Positions 52,316 through 62,146 of a DNA stretch of 64,000 nucleotides are shown in pieces. The translations under genes were made by a program, and so were the position numbers. This DNA comes from Woeseiaceae bacterium (GTDB lineage: Bacteria > Pseudomonadota > Gammaproteobacteria > Steroidobacterales > Woeseiaceae): positions 259,885 to 323,884 of the forward strand of contig JAJFKR010000028.1 of NCBI GenBank assembly GCA_021773095.1. The letters are read 5' to 3'. Within the stretch, counting starts at the first letter, position 1. Each line of letters starts with the position of its first letter. Below the pieces are notes generated by a model. The model saw only the letters and a list, made by a program, of their open reading frames with translations. It had not been told where the DNA came from and ran no database searches.

Positions 52316-52403
52316 AGACTGTCTTCCGGCAAAGAAACTTCCTGGGGTGGTTTGCGACGGATAGTGTAAAGTAAACGGCAGTTCAAGTTTTAGTACGGTT
52401 GCT

Positions 52404-52979
52404 ATGGGCAACGATTGGATAGACGCCGAGGGGTTTCGCGCGAATGTCGGCATCATCCTTGTGAACTCCGACGATAAGCTCTTGCTTGCTGGTCGGGTTG
52501 GAGCCAAAGGTTGGCAGTTTCCGCAAGGTGGGATGGTAGAAGGCGAAGAACCCGTCGAAGCAATGTTTCGTGAATTGCACGAAGAGGTCGGTCTTGTCGA
52601 GACCGACGTCGAGGTGCTTGATGTCACCACCGACTGGCTACGCTACAGGTTGCCGGACCGGTTCATTCGACGACACAGCAAGCCTCTTTGCATAGGCCAG
52701 AAGCAACGCTGGTTCATGCTGCGCCTGGTGTCGGGTGAGGATGCTGTCCGTTTCGATCGCTGCGACAAGCCCGAATTTGATCGGGTTCGCTGGGTCGACT
52801 TCTGGCGTCCGGTCAACGAAGTGATCTATTTCAAACGCCGCGTATATGCGCGCGCACTCCATGAACTGGGGCCCGCAGTCCATCCCGATGGTCTACCGGC
52901 CCGGCCGCGCTGGTGGCCCAATCGATGGTGTGCGGTGTTCGACAAAGATATCGCGGCAGCAGAACGAGAGTTGGGTTGA
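52404..52979 (+). CDS. rppH: RNA pyrophosphohydrolase RppH (Nudix)
   Basis: 191 residues. It removes pyrophosphate from 5'-triphosphate mRNA ends, starting RNase E-dependent decay. The Nudix box is complete at residues 42-64 (GGMVEGEEPVEAMFRELHEEVGL). Characteristic RppH elements are FRANVGIILVNSDDKLLLAGR, WQFPQGG and WLRYRLPDRFIRR. It is divergent from btuC. Confidence 0.95.
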   Translation: MGNDWIDAEGFRANVGIILVNSDDKLLLAGRVGAKGWQFPQGGMVEGEEPVEAMFRELHEEVGLVETDVEVLDVTTDWLRYRLPDRFIRRHSKPLCIGQKQRWFMLRLVSGEDAVRFDRCDKPEFDRVRWVDFWRPVNEVIYFKRRVYARALHELGPAVHPDGLPARPRWWPNRWCAVFDKDIAAAERELG

Positions 52980-53076
52980 CGCAGTTTCTTCTAAATCCGT
53001 GACCTGGCGCACTTCTGTTCATTAGTGTACCCGCGTAACATAACGTCTTTTCTGAGCAATCGGACAAAGCATCGAA

Positions 53077-53796
53077 GTGGCAATTACCTCTCCTTATCAA
53101 CAACACGGTGTCGGCAGAACCCTGATGGTTCGAGCCGTGGTTGTCGCGTTAATCTTTGTTTGCGGCTATCTCGTTTTCGAGTTCGGGCGAATAAGAGCGG
53201 GCTATGACAGCGTCGAAGCTGGCAATATCCGTCAGGCATACGAAGACCACATCACACAGCTTGATAATAATATTGTCGATTTAAAACAAGAAGTTGCTCT
53301 GCTAGAGACCAATCGCGAAGTCGACCGTGAGTCGTACAAAGAGGTTGAGGCCGGTTTGGCCGCCCTGGAAGTCAAGATTCAGGAACAACGCGATGCGATC
53401 GCTTTTTACCGTGGCATTGTTTCACCCTCGGACGGTAATTCCGGGCTGCGTGTGCAGGATTTGAAGCTTACGCGCGGCAAGGCCGAACGAGAGTTCAATG
53501 TGCGGCTCGTTCTGGTGCAGGCAATGAAGCACGATCGTAAAGTCTCGGGTGACGTCAAACTAAGTGTCGTGGGCGATCAGAACGGCGTTGAGACGACCTA
53601 CGTGCTTGCAGACCTCATTCCGGATGAGGTGGACAAGGCCTGGGCGTATTCATTTCGGTATTTTCAGGATTTCGACCGGCAGCTGGTACTGCCGGATGGC
53701 TTTACGCCAGAACGCATAACGGTCGAGGTGCGGTCGCGGACCCGGTCGATATCGAGTATTGAAGAGACTTTTGCCTGGGCAACAAGCCAGGGCTAG
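53077..53796 (+). CDS. DUF6776 family membrane-anchored coiled-coil protein
   Basis: 239 residues with one N-terminal transmembrane helix (about 19-38), a coiled coil (about 45-115: QLDNNIVDLKQEVALLETNREVDRESYKEVEAGLAALEVKIQEQRDAIAFYRGIV) and a C-terminal beta domain (LRVQDLKLTRGKAEREFNVRLVLVQAMKHDRKVSGDV). The layout and position fit the DUF6776 family found beside bactofilin genes. It probably acts in the periplasm. The start is GTG 53077. Confidence 0.75.
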   Translation: MAITSPYQQHGVGRTLMVRAVVVALIFVCGYLVFEFGRIRAGYDSVEAGNIRQAYEDHITQLDNNIVDLKQEVALLETNREVDRESYKEVEAGLAALEVKIQEQRDAIAFYRGIVSPSDGNSGLRVQDLKLTRGKAEREFNVRLVLVQAMKHDRKVSGDVKLSVVGDQNGVETTYVLADLIPDEVDKAWAYSFRYFQDFDRQLVLPDGFTPERITVEVRSRTRSISSIEETFAWATSQG

Positions 53797-53833
53797 AAAT
53801 TCAAGGCCGTTTCACGGCAGTACGGAGAAATCG

Positions 53834-54256
53834 ATGTTCAACAAGAAACAACGCAGGCACACAGTCGTCGAGACACTCGTCGGCTCAAATAGCAAACTGA
53901 GTGGAGACCTGCATTTTCAGGGCGGCTGTCATATTGACGGTACCGTCAAAGGAAGCGTCAGCGCGGATCCGGACACGGACTCGGCCCTGAGTATCAGCGA
54001 TATAGGTAATGTTGACGGTGGTGTTACAGTGCCTTATGTCGTACTGAATGGCATCGTAAAGGGCGACGTGTTCGCCAGCCGGCGTGTCGAGCTTGGCGCT
54101 ACTGCTCGCGTCATAGGCAATGTATATTACAATCTGATCCAGATGGCAGAGGGTGCCGAGATTAACGGCAAACTGGTACACCAGCCCGAAGGTCAGGTAC
54201 CGTTGCTGGAGCAGACTACCCGAATGGATGAAAAAGCCGCAGCATCCGGCGAATAA
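53834..54256 (+). CDS. bactofilin (polymer-forming cytoskeletal protein)
   Basis: 140 residues. The bactofilin beta-helix is visible in GSNSKLSGDLHFQGGCHIDGTVKGSV, ISDIGNVDGGVTVPYVVLNGIVKGDVFASRRVELGATARVIGNVYYNLIQMAEGAEINGKL. Short N- and C-terminal tails are polar. Bactofilins polymerise without nucleotides and organise cell-wall or chromosome sites. The start at 53834 has GGAG upstream. It lies 37 bases after the coiled-coil protein, suggesting a functional pair. Confidence 0.92.
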   Translation: MFNKKQRRHTVVETLVGSNSKLSGDLHFQGGCHIDGTVKGSVSADPDTDSALSISDIGNVDGGVTVPYVVLNGIVKGDVFASRRVELGATARVIGNVYYNLIQMAEGAEINGKLVHQPEGQVPLLEQTTRMDEKAAASGE

Positions 54257-54277
54257 TACGAGTAACAGGCACCGATT

Positions 54278-54637
54278 ATGGACACAGCAACAGCAAGTAT
54301 ACCGCCACCGCCCAGCGTCGTTTTTACCGATGCCGCTGCTCACAAGGTCGGCGAACTGATTAGCGAAGAGGACAACCCGAACCTTAAGTTGCGGGTGTTT
54401 ATCTCCGGCGGCGGTTGTTCCGGTTTCCAGTACGGCTTTACCTTCGACGAAAGTATCGAGGACGGTGACAGCCAGGTTGAGAATCAGGGCGTGATGTTGC
54501 TGATTGATCCGATGAGCGTACAGTATCTGATGGGCGCCGAGATTGATTACAAGGAAGACCTGCAGGGAGCGCAGTTCATCATCCGGAACCCGAATGCACA
54601 AACCACCTGCGGCTGCGGCTCCTCCTTCACCGTCTGA
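54278..54637 (+). CDS. erpA: iron-sulfur cluster insertion protein ErpA
   Basis: 119-residue A-type Fe-S carrier that delivers clusters to apoproteins. The three cluster ligands are C47 ([12 protein letters not shown]), C111 and C113 (TTCGCGSSF). It matches the normal length. The gene overlaps the start of ppx by about 44 bases, an unusual arrangement. Confidence 0.95.
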   Translation: MDTATASIPPPPSVVFTDAAAHKVGELISEEDNPNLKLRVFISGGGCSGFQYGFTFDESIEDGDSQVENQGVMLLIDPMSVQYLMGAEIDYKEDLQGAQFIIRNPNAQTTCGCGSSFTV

Positions 54638-56123
54638 GACCCGCCAGCCCGAAATAATCGCAGCCGTAGATCTCGGCTCAAACAGCTTTCATATGATTGT
54701 CGGCGAGTTGCGCCATGGCCAGCTCGCCATAATCGACCGGATTCGCGAGACTGTCAGACTCGCGGAAGGGCTGTCGTCCAAAGGTGATCTTTCAGATGAC
54801 GCCCGGCAACGGGCACTGGACTGTCTTGCTAGATTCGGCGAGCGGCTAAGAGACATGCGTGCCGGTAGCGTACGTGTTGCTGGCACCAGCACCATTCGCA
54901 GGGCACGCGAAGACACCTCGTTCATGCTGGAAGCCGAGGCTCTCCTCGGCCATCCCATTGAGGTCATATCCGGTATCGAGGAAGCGCGGCTGGTCTACAA
55001 GGGGGTTACGTACAGCCTGCCGCCGACCGATGGTATGCGACTCGTCACCGATATTGGCGGTGGTAGCACCGAGGTCATTCTCGGCCATGCTTCTGTTCCG
55101 CGAGCACTCGAAAGCCTGCACATGGGCTGCGTTTCGATGACCGAACGATTCTTTCCGGCTGGCGAAATCACGAAGTCAGGTTTCAACAAGGCGCGTATGG
55201 CGGCCCGTCTCGAACTACGACCCGTGAAAGCGTTTTTTCGTGGTGCCGCCGACATACAGGCGATCGGCACATCGGGAACGATACGTGCAACCGAAACCGT
55301 TGCGCAGGCATTGGGGCTGGTTGATGCCGGCATCACGTTGCAGACGATTGAATCCCTGATCGACAAAGTGCTGGAGTTCAAATCGGTGGATGAGTTGTCA
55401 TTGAAAGGCTTGTCCGAACGTCGCGCCCAGGTCTGGCCTGGCGGCCTGTCTATTCTTGTCGAACTGCTGAGTACGCTGCGGATCGACGAGATGAAAGTTT
55501 CCGACGGTGCGCTTCGTGAAGGACTTCTGTATGACCTTCTCGGTCGCCTGCAGCATGAGGATGCACGTGAAAGGACGGTGATGGCGATGGCATCTCGTTA
55601 CCAGGTCGATAGCGAGCAAGCAGAACGGGTCGCGGTAACTGCCGGTAAACTGTACAGCCAGTGTTCCAAAGCCTGGGACATCAGGCGCGACCTGTCGGCA
55701 AAAATGCTGGACTGGGCAAGTCGACTCCATGAAATTGGACTCGATATATCACACGATGGCTATCAGCGGCACGGCGCGTACATCGCCGAGCATGCCGACA
55801 TGCCGGGCTTCCCACGGGCAGAACAGCGATTTCTCGCCTTGTTGATTGGTGGCCAGCGACACCGTATAGACGAGTCCTGTTTGAATGCGTTACCGCGCTC
55901 ATGGCGAGCGCCAGGACTGCGCCTATTGACGATTTTGCGATTGGCGGTTCTTCTGAATCGCAGTCGAAACGCCGAGGTTCCCAGCGTGATCGTTAGCGCC
56001 AGTGAGAAAAGTTTGTCGGTTGAGTTTGATTCAAACTGGCTGGCAGACAACCCACTCACCATTGCCGATCTGGACAGAGAGCAGGAATTCCTCGAGCGAG
56101 TTGGCTACGAACTCGTATTTTAG
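54594..56123 (+). CDS. ppx: exopolyphosphatase (Ppx/GppA family)
   Basis: 509 residues. The ASKHA phosphatase core is [54 protein letters not shown]. The C-terminal HD-like region contains [35 protein letters not shown]. It hydrolyses terminal phosphate from polyphosphate, or pppGpp. No start codon exists after the erpA stop that keeps the first strand, so ATG 54594 inside erpA is used. It converges on ppk. Confidence 0.92.
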   Translation: MHKPPAAAAPPSPSETRQPEIIAAVDLGSNSFHMIVGELRHGQLAIIDRIRETVRLAEGLSSKGDLSDDARQRALDCLARFGERLRDMRAGSVRVAGTSTIRRAREDTSFMLEAEALLGHPIEVISGIEEARLVYKGVTYSLPPTDGMRLVTDIGGGSTEVILGHASVPRALESLHMGCVSMTERFFPAGEITKSGFNKARMAARLELRPVKAFFRGAADIQAIGTSGTIRATETVAQALGLVDAGITLQTIESLIDKVLEFKSVDELSLKGLSERRAQVWPGGLSILVELLSTLRIDEMKVSDGALREGLLYDLLGRLQHEDARERTVMAMASRYQVDSEQAERVAVTAGKLYSQCSKAWDIRRDLSAKMLDWASRLHEIGLDISHDGYQRHGAYIAEHADMPGFPRAEQRFLALLIGGQRHRIDESCLNALPRSWRAPGLRLLTILRLAVLLNRSRNAEVPSVIVSASEKSLSVEFDSNWLADNPLTIADLDREQEFLERVGYELVF

Positions 56124-56167
56124 TAGCGGTATCGGGCTCTCGCCGCACTGCCAGAACAGCCGTCGAC

Positions 56168-58234
56168 TCAGTCCTTCACGAGCTTCGGTGATGCCAGATT
56201 TTCAAGGAATGTGTCCTGCGCGGCGATGCGTTCGTTTTTGCCGGGCGACAGACGTGTGTAGCTGCCGTCGCCATTGAGAATCCAGGTCTGGCAATTGTCG
56301 GTGAGAAACAGTTCGAGGTCATGCCGGATTTGCTCTTTCATCGCTTTTTGACGGATCTCAAAACACGACTCGTTGCGGCGGAACATATTGCGATACATGA
56401 GGTCCGCACTTGAACAATAAAACTCTTCCTTGCCGTCGTTCAGAAAGTAATACACCCGCGAATGCTCCAGAAAGCGTCCGACGATCGAGCGCACGTGAAT
56501 GTTTTCGGACAGTCCCTTAACGCCTGGCCGCAACGAACAAATGCCACGCAAAATCAAATCGATTTGTACGCCAGCCTGTGACGCTTCGTACATGGCGTCA
56601 ATCAATTGTGGCTCATTCAGGGAGTTCACCTTGGCGATGACGCGTGCTGGTTTGCCTGCTTTGGCATTCGCGGTCTCGCGGCGGATCTTGTCGTGTAGCG
56701 CGTCAAACAGGCTAAAGGGCGAGGCGAGCATGCGCGTCATATCGTCCGCGCGGGTGAGGCTGGTCAGCTGAAGAAATAATTTGTGCACATCCTCGCCGAG
56801 CCGCTTACTGCTGCTGAGGTAGCCGTAGTCGGTGTACACCGAAGTCGTCGCATGGTGATAGTTGCCAGTACCGAGGTGCATATAACGGACAAGCTGCCCG
56901 GCGTTGCGGCGGACAACCAGTGTCATTTTTGCGTGTGTTTTGAAACCAACCAACCCGTACACGACATGCGCGCCTGCTTCCTGCAGTCTGTTTGCGAGCG
57001 ATATGTTTGCCGCCTCATCAAACCTCGCCATGAGTTCGATAACAACCGTGACCTCTTTGCCGGAGCGTGCTGCAGTCACCAGATGATCGACAATCGGTGA
57101 TTCAGCACCCGTCCGATAAAGCGTCTGTTTGATCGCGAGGACGTTAGGGTCGGTTGCCGCTGCTCCCAGGAAATCGATAACCGGTGCGAAAGATTGATAG
57201 GGGTGATGCAAAAGGACGTTTTTTTGATCCAGGATTGAAAAAATGTCTTTGTCACTGCGAAGTTCTTCCGGCAAGCCCTGGGTGAATGGCGGATACAGTA
57301 ATTCCGCCCGGTCATCCAGATCGCACACGGTAGCCAGACGATTTAGATTGACGGGCCCATCGACCATATAAGCGTCATCATCGGACAATTCAAAGTGATC
57401 CAGCAGGAACTCACGCAAGTCGTCGGGGCACTCATGGCCAATCTCGATGCGAACGGCCGCACCGTAACGGCTGGCTTTAAGTTGTCCCTCGAGAGCGCGG
57501 ACCAGATCGCTGACTTCCTCATCGTCAACGTACAGGTTGCTGTTTCTCGTAACACGAAACTGATAACAACCATCAACATCGAGCCCTGGGAACAGGCTTT
57601 CTACATGTACGCGGATGATCGACGACAGGAACACGAAATTGTGTTCACCCGGTTTGCTGATGCTGTCCGGTAGCGGAATGACCCGCGGTAGCGACCGCGG
57701 TGCCTGCACCATGCCCCGGTGCCGTCGACGCCCAAAAGCATCCTTACCGTGCAGCCGTACAATGAAGTTCAGGCTCTTGTTAAGAATTCGTGGAAAGGGT
57801 CGGGACGGATCGAAGGTGAGTGGCGTAAGTACCGGCACGACCTGTTCGTTGAAGTACCTGGTCAGCCATTCGTATTGCTCTGTCGTCCAGTCGTCACTGT
57901 GAACGAAACGAACGCCGGCATCGGCCAGTTGCGGGAAGAGTTCTTTATTGAGCAGTTGATACTGTTGCTCTACCATCCCTGATATGCCGACACGCAATTC
58001 ATCGAAGACTTCCTCTGCAGGTCGTTTTTCCGGCCCCTGCGCGGGTGCTCCGATTTCCATGCGTTGCTTGAGTCCGGCGACCCGGATTTCAAAAAACTCG
58101 TCGAGGTTTGTGCAACTAATGCATAGGAATCGCAGGCGCTCAAGCAGCGGTACATCAGGATCCTGCGCTTGCGCGAGTACGCGCTTGTGGAACTCAAGCA
58201 GGCTGAGTTCGCGATTGATGTAGAGGTCCCTCAT
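56168..58234 (-). CDS. ppk1: polyphosphate kinase 1
   Basis: 688 residues. It makes polyphosphate from ATP via a histidine phosphointermediate at the inner membrane. The N-terminal domain starts YINRELSLLEFHKRVLAQA. The catalytic core includes KQTLYRTGAESPIVDHL, ARFDEAANI, KTHAKMTLVVRRNAGQLVRYMHLGTGNYHHATTSVYTDYG and the second histidine region IVGRFLEHSRVYYF. The start at 58234 gives the family N-terminus; the longer frame overlaps anmK. The upstream gap to anmK is 2 bases. Confidence 0.95.
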   Translation of the reverse strand: MRDLYINRELSLLEFHKRVLAQAQDPDVPLLERLRFLCISCTNLDEFFEIRVAGLKQRMEIGAPAQGPEKRPAEEVFDELRVGISGMVEQQYQLLNKELFPQLADAGVRFVHSDDWTTEQYEWLTRYFNEQVVPVLTPLTFDPSRPFPRILNKSLNFIVRLHGKDAFGRRRHRGMVQAPRSLPRVIPLPDSISKPGEHNFVFLSSIIRVHVESLFPGLDVDGCYQFRVTRNSNLYVDDEEVSDLVRALEGQLKASRYGAAVRIEIGHECPDDLREFLLDHFELSDDDAYMVDGPVNLNRLATVCDLDDRAELLYPPFTQGLPEELRSDKDIFSILDQKNVLLHHPYQSFAPVIDFLGAAATDPNVLAIKQTLYRTGAESPIVDHLVTAARSGKEVTVVIELMARFDEAANISLANRLQEAGAHVVYGLVGFKTHAKMTLVVRRNAGQLVRYMHLGTGNYHHATTSVYTDYGYLSSSKRLGEDVHKLFLQLTSLTRADDMTRMLASPFSLFDALHDKIRRETANAKAGKPARVIAKVNSLNEPQLIDAMYEASQAGVQIDLILRGICSLRPGVKGLSENIHVRSIVGRFLEHSRVYYFLNDGKEEFYCSSADLMYRNMFRRNESCFEIRQKAMKEQIRHDLELFLTDNCQTWILNGDGSYTRLSPGKNERIAAQDTFLENLASPKLVKD

Positions 58235-58236
58235 GG

Positions 58237-59340
58237 TCAGGGAGAGTGTATATCGCCGAGCACGACTTTGTAGCTTGCACCCGTCACACTGGGCAGGTTT
58301 CCGGTCCGCCCTTGCATTGTGCGCATCGCGAGCCATGCAAAAGCGGTCGCCTCGATCCAGTCCGGATCCAGTCCCACCGCAGCAGTGCTTGCAACGGATG
58401 TTGCGGTGAGATGCGCCTGCAAACGTCGCATAAGCTCAGCGTTATGTACGCCACCACCGCAAACGAACACCTCCTGAGTGTCTGTTGCGTGATTGTTTAT
58501 CGCATCGGCAATCGTCGCGGCGCTGAGCTCGCAAAGTGTCGCCTGGACGTCGGCAGCGCCGAGATGATCGATTGCGAATTTTTGCAGCCATTTCGGATTG
58601 AAGTGCTCGAACCCCGTGCTCTTGGGTGGCGAGAGTCTGAAATAAGCGTCATCGCTAAAATCTGCCAGAAGTGATTCGACAGGCGTACCGCTGGCGGACC
58701 ATTCACCCTGTGGATCGAAGGGTTTTCCCAACTGCCGTGAGATCCACACGTCCATCAATCCATTGCCCGGCCCGGTATCGAATCCGATAACATCAGACCC
58801 GTCTGCCGGTAGCACCGTAATATTGGCGATGCCGCCAATATTTACGATAACCCGGTTGCTGATTCCTGCGGCAAACAGCCATTGGTGAAAAGGTGGCACG
58901 AGCGGTGCTCCCTGACCACCGGCCGCGATGTCCGCTTCACGAAAATTTGTGACGGTTGTGGCGTTGGTTCCGGCGGCAATGATCCCGGCATTGCCGATTT
59001 GTAACGAATACGGCTCGGTAACATTGGGCTGGTGACGGAGAGTTTGTCCGTGGCTGCCTATTGCGACGATGTCCTGGCCAGCGACACCACTCTTATGCAT
59101 GACGGCAAGGGCCGCGTCCCGAAAATGCTCGCCGACCGTCCGGTCCAGTTCCCCCGACGAGTCCAGCGCCACGTCCAGTGGTTCGCGTATTGCGGCGAGC
59201 AACGCGGTCTTAACGTTCGGTGGATAGGATGCCGAGTGCGTGGCACGAATGTCGACGCTCGAATCCGCAAAGCTCACGAGGACGGCATCGATACCATCCA
59301 TGCTGGTCCCGGACATCAGACCGACATAGAAATCCGGCAC
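58237..59340 (-). CDS. anmK: anhydro-N-acetylmuramic acid kinase
   Basis: 367 residues, ASKHA-fold kinase that opens and phosphorylates 1,6-anhydro-N-acetylmuramic acid in peptidoglycan recycling. Motifs: YVGLMSGTSMDGIDAVLV, IGSHGQTLRHQPN, VNIGGIANITVLP, GFDTGPGNGLMDVW and VFVCGGGVHNAELM. It sits next to an M23 endopeptidase gene and, with ampD elsewhere in the window, provides two steps of the recycling route. Confidence 0.96.
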   Translation of the reverse strand: MPDFYVGLMSGTSMDGIDAVLVSFADSSVDIRATHSASYPPNVKTALLAAIREPLDVALDSSGELDRTVGEHFRDAALAVMHKSGVAGQDIVAIGSHGQTLRHQPNVTEPYSLQIGNAGIIAAGTNATTVTNFREADIAAGGQGAPLVPPFHQWLFAAGISNRVIVNIGGIANITVLPADGSDVIGFDTGPGNGLMDVWISRQLGKPFDPQGEWSASGTPVESLLADFSDDAYFRLSPPKSTGFEHFNPKWLQKFAIDHLGAADVQATLCELSAATIADAINNHATDTQEVFVCGGGVHNAELMRRLQAHLTATSVASTAAVGLDPDWIEATAFAWLAMRTMQGRTGNLPSVTGASYKVVLGDIHSP

Positions 59341-59344
59341 GGGA

Positions 59345-60733
59345 TTACTGGCTTAAGTACGCGACGGACGGTGTCTGCGTGCTCTTGAACTGCTCCAGTT
59401 CTTTCAAAATCGGCTCGGCCGTCGCCATGAATTTCTCGCGGTATCGCTCATCGATGGGCCTCGCGTCCGGAAGGTCCACCGTGCGTGGATTCCTATGAAC
59501 GCCGTTCAGGCGATACTCGTAATGCAGGTGGTTGGCCGTGGCCAGCCCGGTCTTGCCAACGAAGCCAATGGTTTGGCCCTGCCTGACGCGGGTGCCGATG
59601 CCGACTTTTAACAGGTAGCTGGACATGTGTGCATAGAGCGTAGTGATGTTGCCGCCATGCTGCAAAATCACGGTTTTGCCGTAACCGGATTTGGTGCCGC
59701 GAAATATCACCTTGCCGTCGCCGGATGCCTTGATGGGTGTACCGCGCGGGGCGGCGTAGTCAACACCGCGGTGTGCTCGAATCCTGTTGAGGATGGGGTG
59801 CCTGCGTCGAGGATTGAAATTGGAGCTAATCCGGGTGAAATCTACCGGTGCGCGTATAAAAGCTTTGCGAACGCTATCACCGGCTGGTGTGAAATATTCG
59901 CTGCGTTCGTTGTCATCAACAAAGCGTATCGCCTGAATAGTCCGGCCGTTGTTATTGAACTCGGCTGCGATGATCTCACCGTCCGACACGTACTCTCCAT
60001 CCTGCCAAACCTCTTCATACTGGACGTAGTAGTTGTCGCCGTGCCGGATATCAAGAACAAAGTCGACGTCCCAGGCAAAGATACCGGCGACGTTCATGAT
60101 TACCTTGTCCGAGAGCCCGGCCGTCGCGGCACTCTCAAACAACGACGTATCGATGACTCCAAAAGCCATTCGCTTTCGAATTTCGATAGGCCGGTCGATA
60201 ATCCGTGCTGCGAATCCCGACTCCTGTTTTTCAATCTTGAGGGCACTGGTCAGATCCAGCTCCGAATAAAGGCTGATGACCTCGCCGCCATCGTGCGTTA
60301 CCTCGAATACATCCCCGGGTTTGATCCTGCGGAAGCGTTGTTTCGCTTCATCAAGCTCAGCGATCGACATTAAATGGCCCAGATTGAGATTGTTTTTTCG
60401 AAACAGCATTTCCATGGTGTCGCCCGAGGTAATATTGAGCACGAGCTTATCGAACACCGGAATCGGTTCCGGTATCAGGGCTTCTGCTTGCTTTAGCAAG
60501 GCAGCCGGGTCGACCAGCGGTATGACGGGCGGCTCGTTTGCGGCGGACATCATGACTGGCGCGCTGCTTCGGGATTCTTGCGGCGTCGTCTTGTTGAGTG
60601 TGCTGAGCAGCGCAACGACCACCAAAGGTATGCCAAGACCGACCGCAAACCATTGAAGGGCCTTGGATTTTTTGGGACGGCCTGAAACAGACTGCTTGTA
60701 ATCGTGAAGTAGTGGGCTGACCGGACGATTCAA
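59345..60733 (-). CDS. M23 family peptidoglycan endopeptidase, MepM-like
   Basis: 462 residues. A cytosolic N-terminus is followed by one membrane helix (about 29-45), an OapA/LysM-like region (about 95-200, ITSGDTMEMLFRKNNLNLGHLMSIAELDEA) and a C-terminal LytM domain. Zinc ligands are in HRGVDYAAPRGTPIKASGDGKV, the second Hx(1)H in HLHYEY. It should cleave peptide crosslinks in the periplasm. The order anmK-mepM-tyrS is conserved in Pseudomonas. Confidence 0.9.
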   Translation of the reverse strand: MNRPVSPLLHDYKQSVSGRPKKSKALQWFAVGLGIPLVVVALLSTLNKTTPQESRSSAPVMMSAANEPPVIPLVDPAALLKQAEALIPEPIPVFDKLVLNITSGDTMEMLFRKNNLNLGHLMSIAELDEAKQRFRRIKPGDVFEVTHDGGEVISLYSELDLTSALKIEKQESGFAARIIDRPIEIRKRMAFGVIDTSLFESAATAGLSDKVIMNVAGIFAWDVDFVLDIRHGDNYYVQYEEVWQDGEYVSDGEIIAAEFNNNGRTIQAIRFVDDNERSEYFTPAGDSVRKAFIRAPVDFTRISSNFNPRRRHPILNRIRAHRGVDYAAPRGTPIKASGDGKVIFRGTKSGYGKTVILQHGGNITTLYAHMSSYLLKVGIGTRVRQGQTIGFVGKTGLATANHLHYEYRLNGVHRNPRTVDLPDARPIDERYREKFMATAEPILKELEQFKSTQTPSVAYLSQ

Positions 60734-60781
60734 GTCTGCATCTCTTTGTGGCTGGATGTCGCTACTCTACCGTGCGCTATT

Positions 60782-60809
60782 TTTGAGGTCAAAGAAAAAG
60801 TGTTATAAC
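60782..60809 (+). promoter_or_regulatory. candidate promoter of tyrS
   Basis: TTTGAG (60782-60787), a 16-base A-rich spacer and TATAAC (60804-60809) precede tyrS by about 75 bases. The -35 match is weak, the -10 good. Confidence 0.4.
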
Positions 60810-60882
60810 TCATGGTGTTAACAGGCCCGGGAATGCTACAGTCTCGCACCCGCGAACCAAAATAATATTGAGCACGACAGGC

Positions 60883-62082
60883 ATGACAGGCATTGAGGAA
60901 CAAATCAGAGAGCTGACCCGCGGTACCGAAGAGGTATTGCCCGAAGACGGCCTCGAGAAAAAGCTTAAGGAGGGGCGGCCACTGATCGTAAAGGCCGGCT
61001 TTGATCCTACCGCACCCGATTTGCACATTGGCCATACCGTTCTTATCAACAAGATGCGGCAATTTCAGCAGCTTGGTCACGAGGTCGTCTTTCTGATTGG
61101 CGATTTCACGGGCATGATCGGCGACCCTTCCGGCAAAAACTCGACTCGGCCACCGTTGACTCCGGACGAAATTCAGGCGAATGCTGCGACCTACGAAAAA
61201 CAGATTTTCAAGATCCTGGACCAAGAAAAAACCCGAGTTGAATTTAACTCGACCTGGATGGGCGAGATGAATGCGGAGGGTTTGATCAAGCTTGCAGCAC
61301 GCCATACCGTTGCGCGAATGCTTGAGCGCGACGACTTCAACAAGCGATACAAGGGTGGTGAACCGATTTCGATTCACGAATTCCTCTATCCGCTTGTGCA
61401 GGGATACGACTCGGTCGCTCTGAAAGCCGATATCGAGCTCGGTGGTACAGACCAGAAATTCAACCTGCTGGTGGGTCGTCAACTGCAACAGGATTACGGC
61501 CAAAAACCACAAATCGTAATGACAACGCCGCTGCTCGAAGGTCTTGATGGCGTTCAAAAGATGTCCAAATCCTTGGGCAACTACATCGGTATTACTGACG
61601 CCCCCGGTGAAATGTTCGGCAAAATCATGTCGATATCCGATGATCTGATGTGGCGATATTTCGAGGTATTGAGCTTCCGCACACTCGGCGATATTGATGC
61701 CTTGAAGCAGTCCGTTGCAGACGGCATGAATCCGCGCGACGCAAAATTTGAACTTGGACAGGAAATTGTTGCCAGATTCCATAGTGAGGCGGAAGCGAAA
61801 AGTGCGGAGCAGGAATTTATATCCCGGTTTCAGCAGGGCGCCATGCCGGAAGAGATTCCCGACGTCAGCCTGAAGTGTCAGGATGGAAAGATGGGTATCG
61901 CTCATCTTCTTAAAGGTGCGGATCTGGTGAGCAGTACCTCCGAAGCATTCAGGATGATCAAGCAGGGCGCGGTCAAAATCGACGGCCAACGTGTCGACGA
62001 TCGATCATTGCACCTGGACGCGGGAACAACGAATGTGTTGCAGGTAGGCAAGCGCAAATTCGCCCGAGTCAGCCTGAACTGA
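60883..62082 (+). CDS. tyrS: tyrosyl-tRNA synthetase, TyrZ-like
   Basis: 399 residues, class I synthetase. Signature HIGH is in [13 protein letters not shown] and KMSKS in [13 protein letters not shown]; the C-terminal S4-like RNA-binding domain ends at [15 protein letters not shown]. The KMSKS form resembles the TyrZ group also found in Pseudomonas, rather than the E. coli KFGKT type. The start is ATG 60883 with no strong Shine-Dalgarno; a TTG five codons upstream is possible. The large antisense frame over this gene (419 codons) is a shadow. Confidence 0.95.
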   Translation: MTGIEEQIRELTRGTEEVLPEDGLEKKLKEGRPLIVKAGFDPTAPDLHIGHTVLINKMRQFQQLGHEVVFLIGDFTGMIGDPSGKNSTRPPLTPDEIQANAATYEKQIFKILDQEKTRVEFNSTWMGEMNAEGLIKLAARHTVARMLERDDFNKRYKGGEPISIHEFLYPLVQGYDSVALKADIELGGTDQKFNLLVGRQLQQDYGQKPQIVMTTPLLEGLDGVQKMSKSLGNYIGITDAPGEMFGKIMSISDDLMWRYFEVLSFRTLGDIDALKQSVADGMNPRDAKFELGQEIVARFHSEAEAKSAEQEFISRFQQGAMPEEIPDVSLKCQDGKMGIAHLLKGADLVSSTSEAFRMIKQGAVKIDGQRVDDRSLHLDAGTTNVLQVGKRKFARVSLN

Positions 62083-62146
62083 AAAAGTTCGCGTCGGGTA
62101 AATTGCGTGGGCTCGACTGGCGTATGATCTGGCGAGAGGTGCAGAT

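Noticed and set aside
60730..61989. 419-codon minus-strand ORF opposite tyrS
   Set aside because: It is entirely antisense to a clear tyrosyl-tRNA synthetase with HIGH and KMSKS motifs, and its protein has no recognisable domains.
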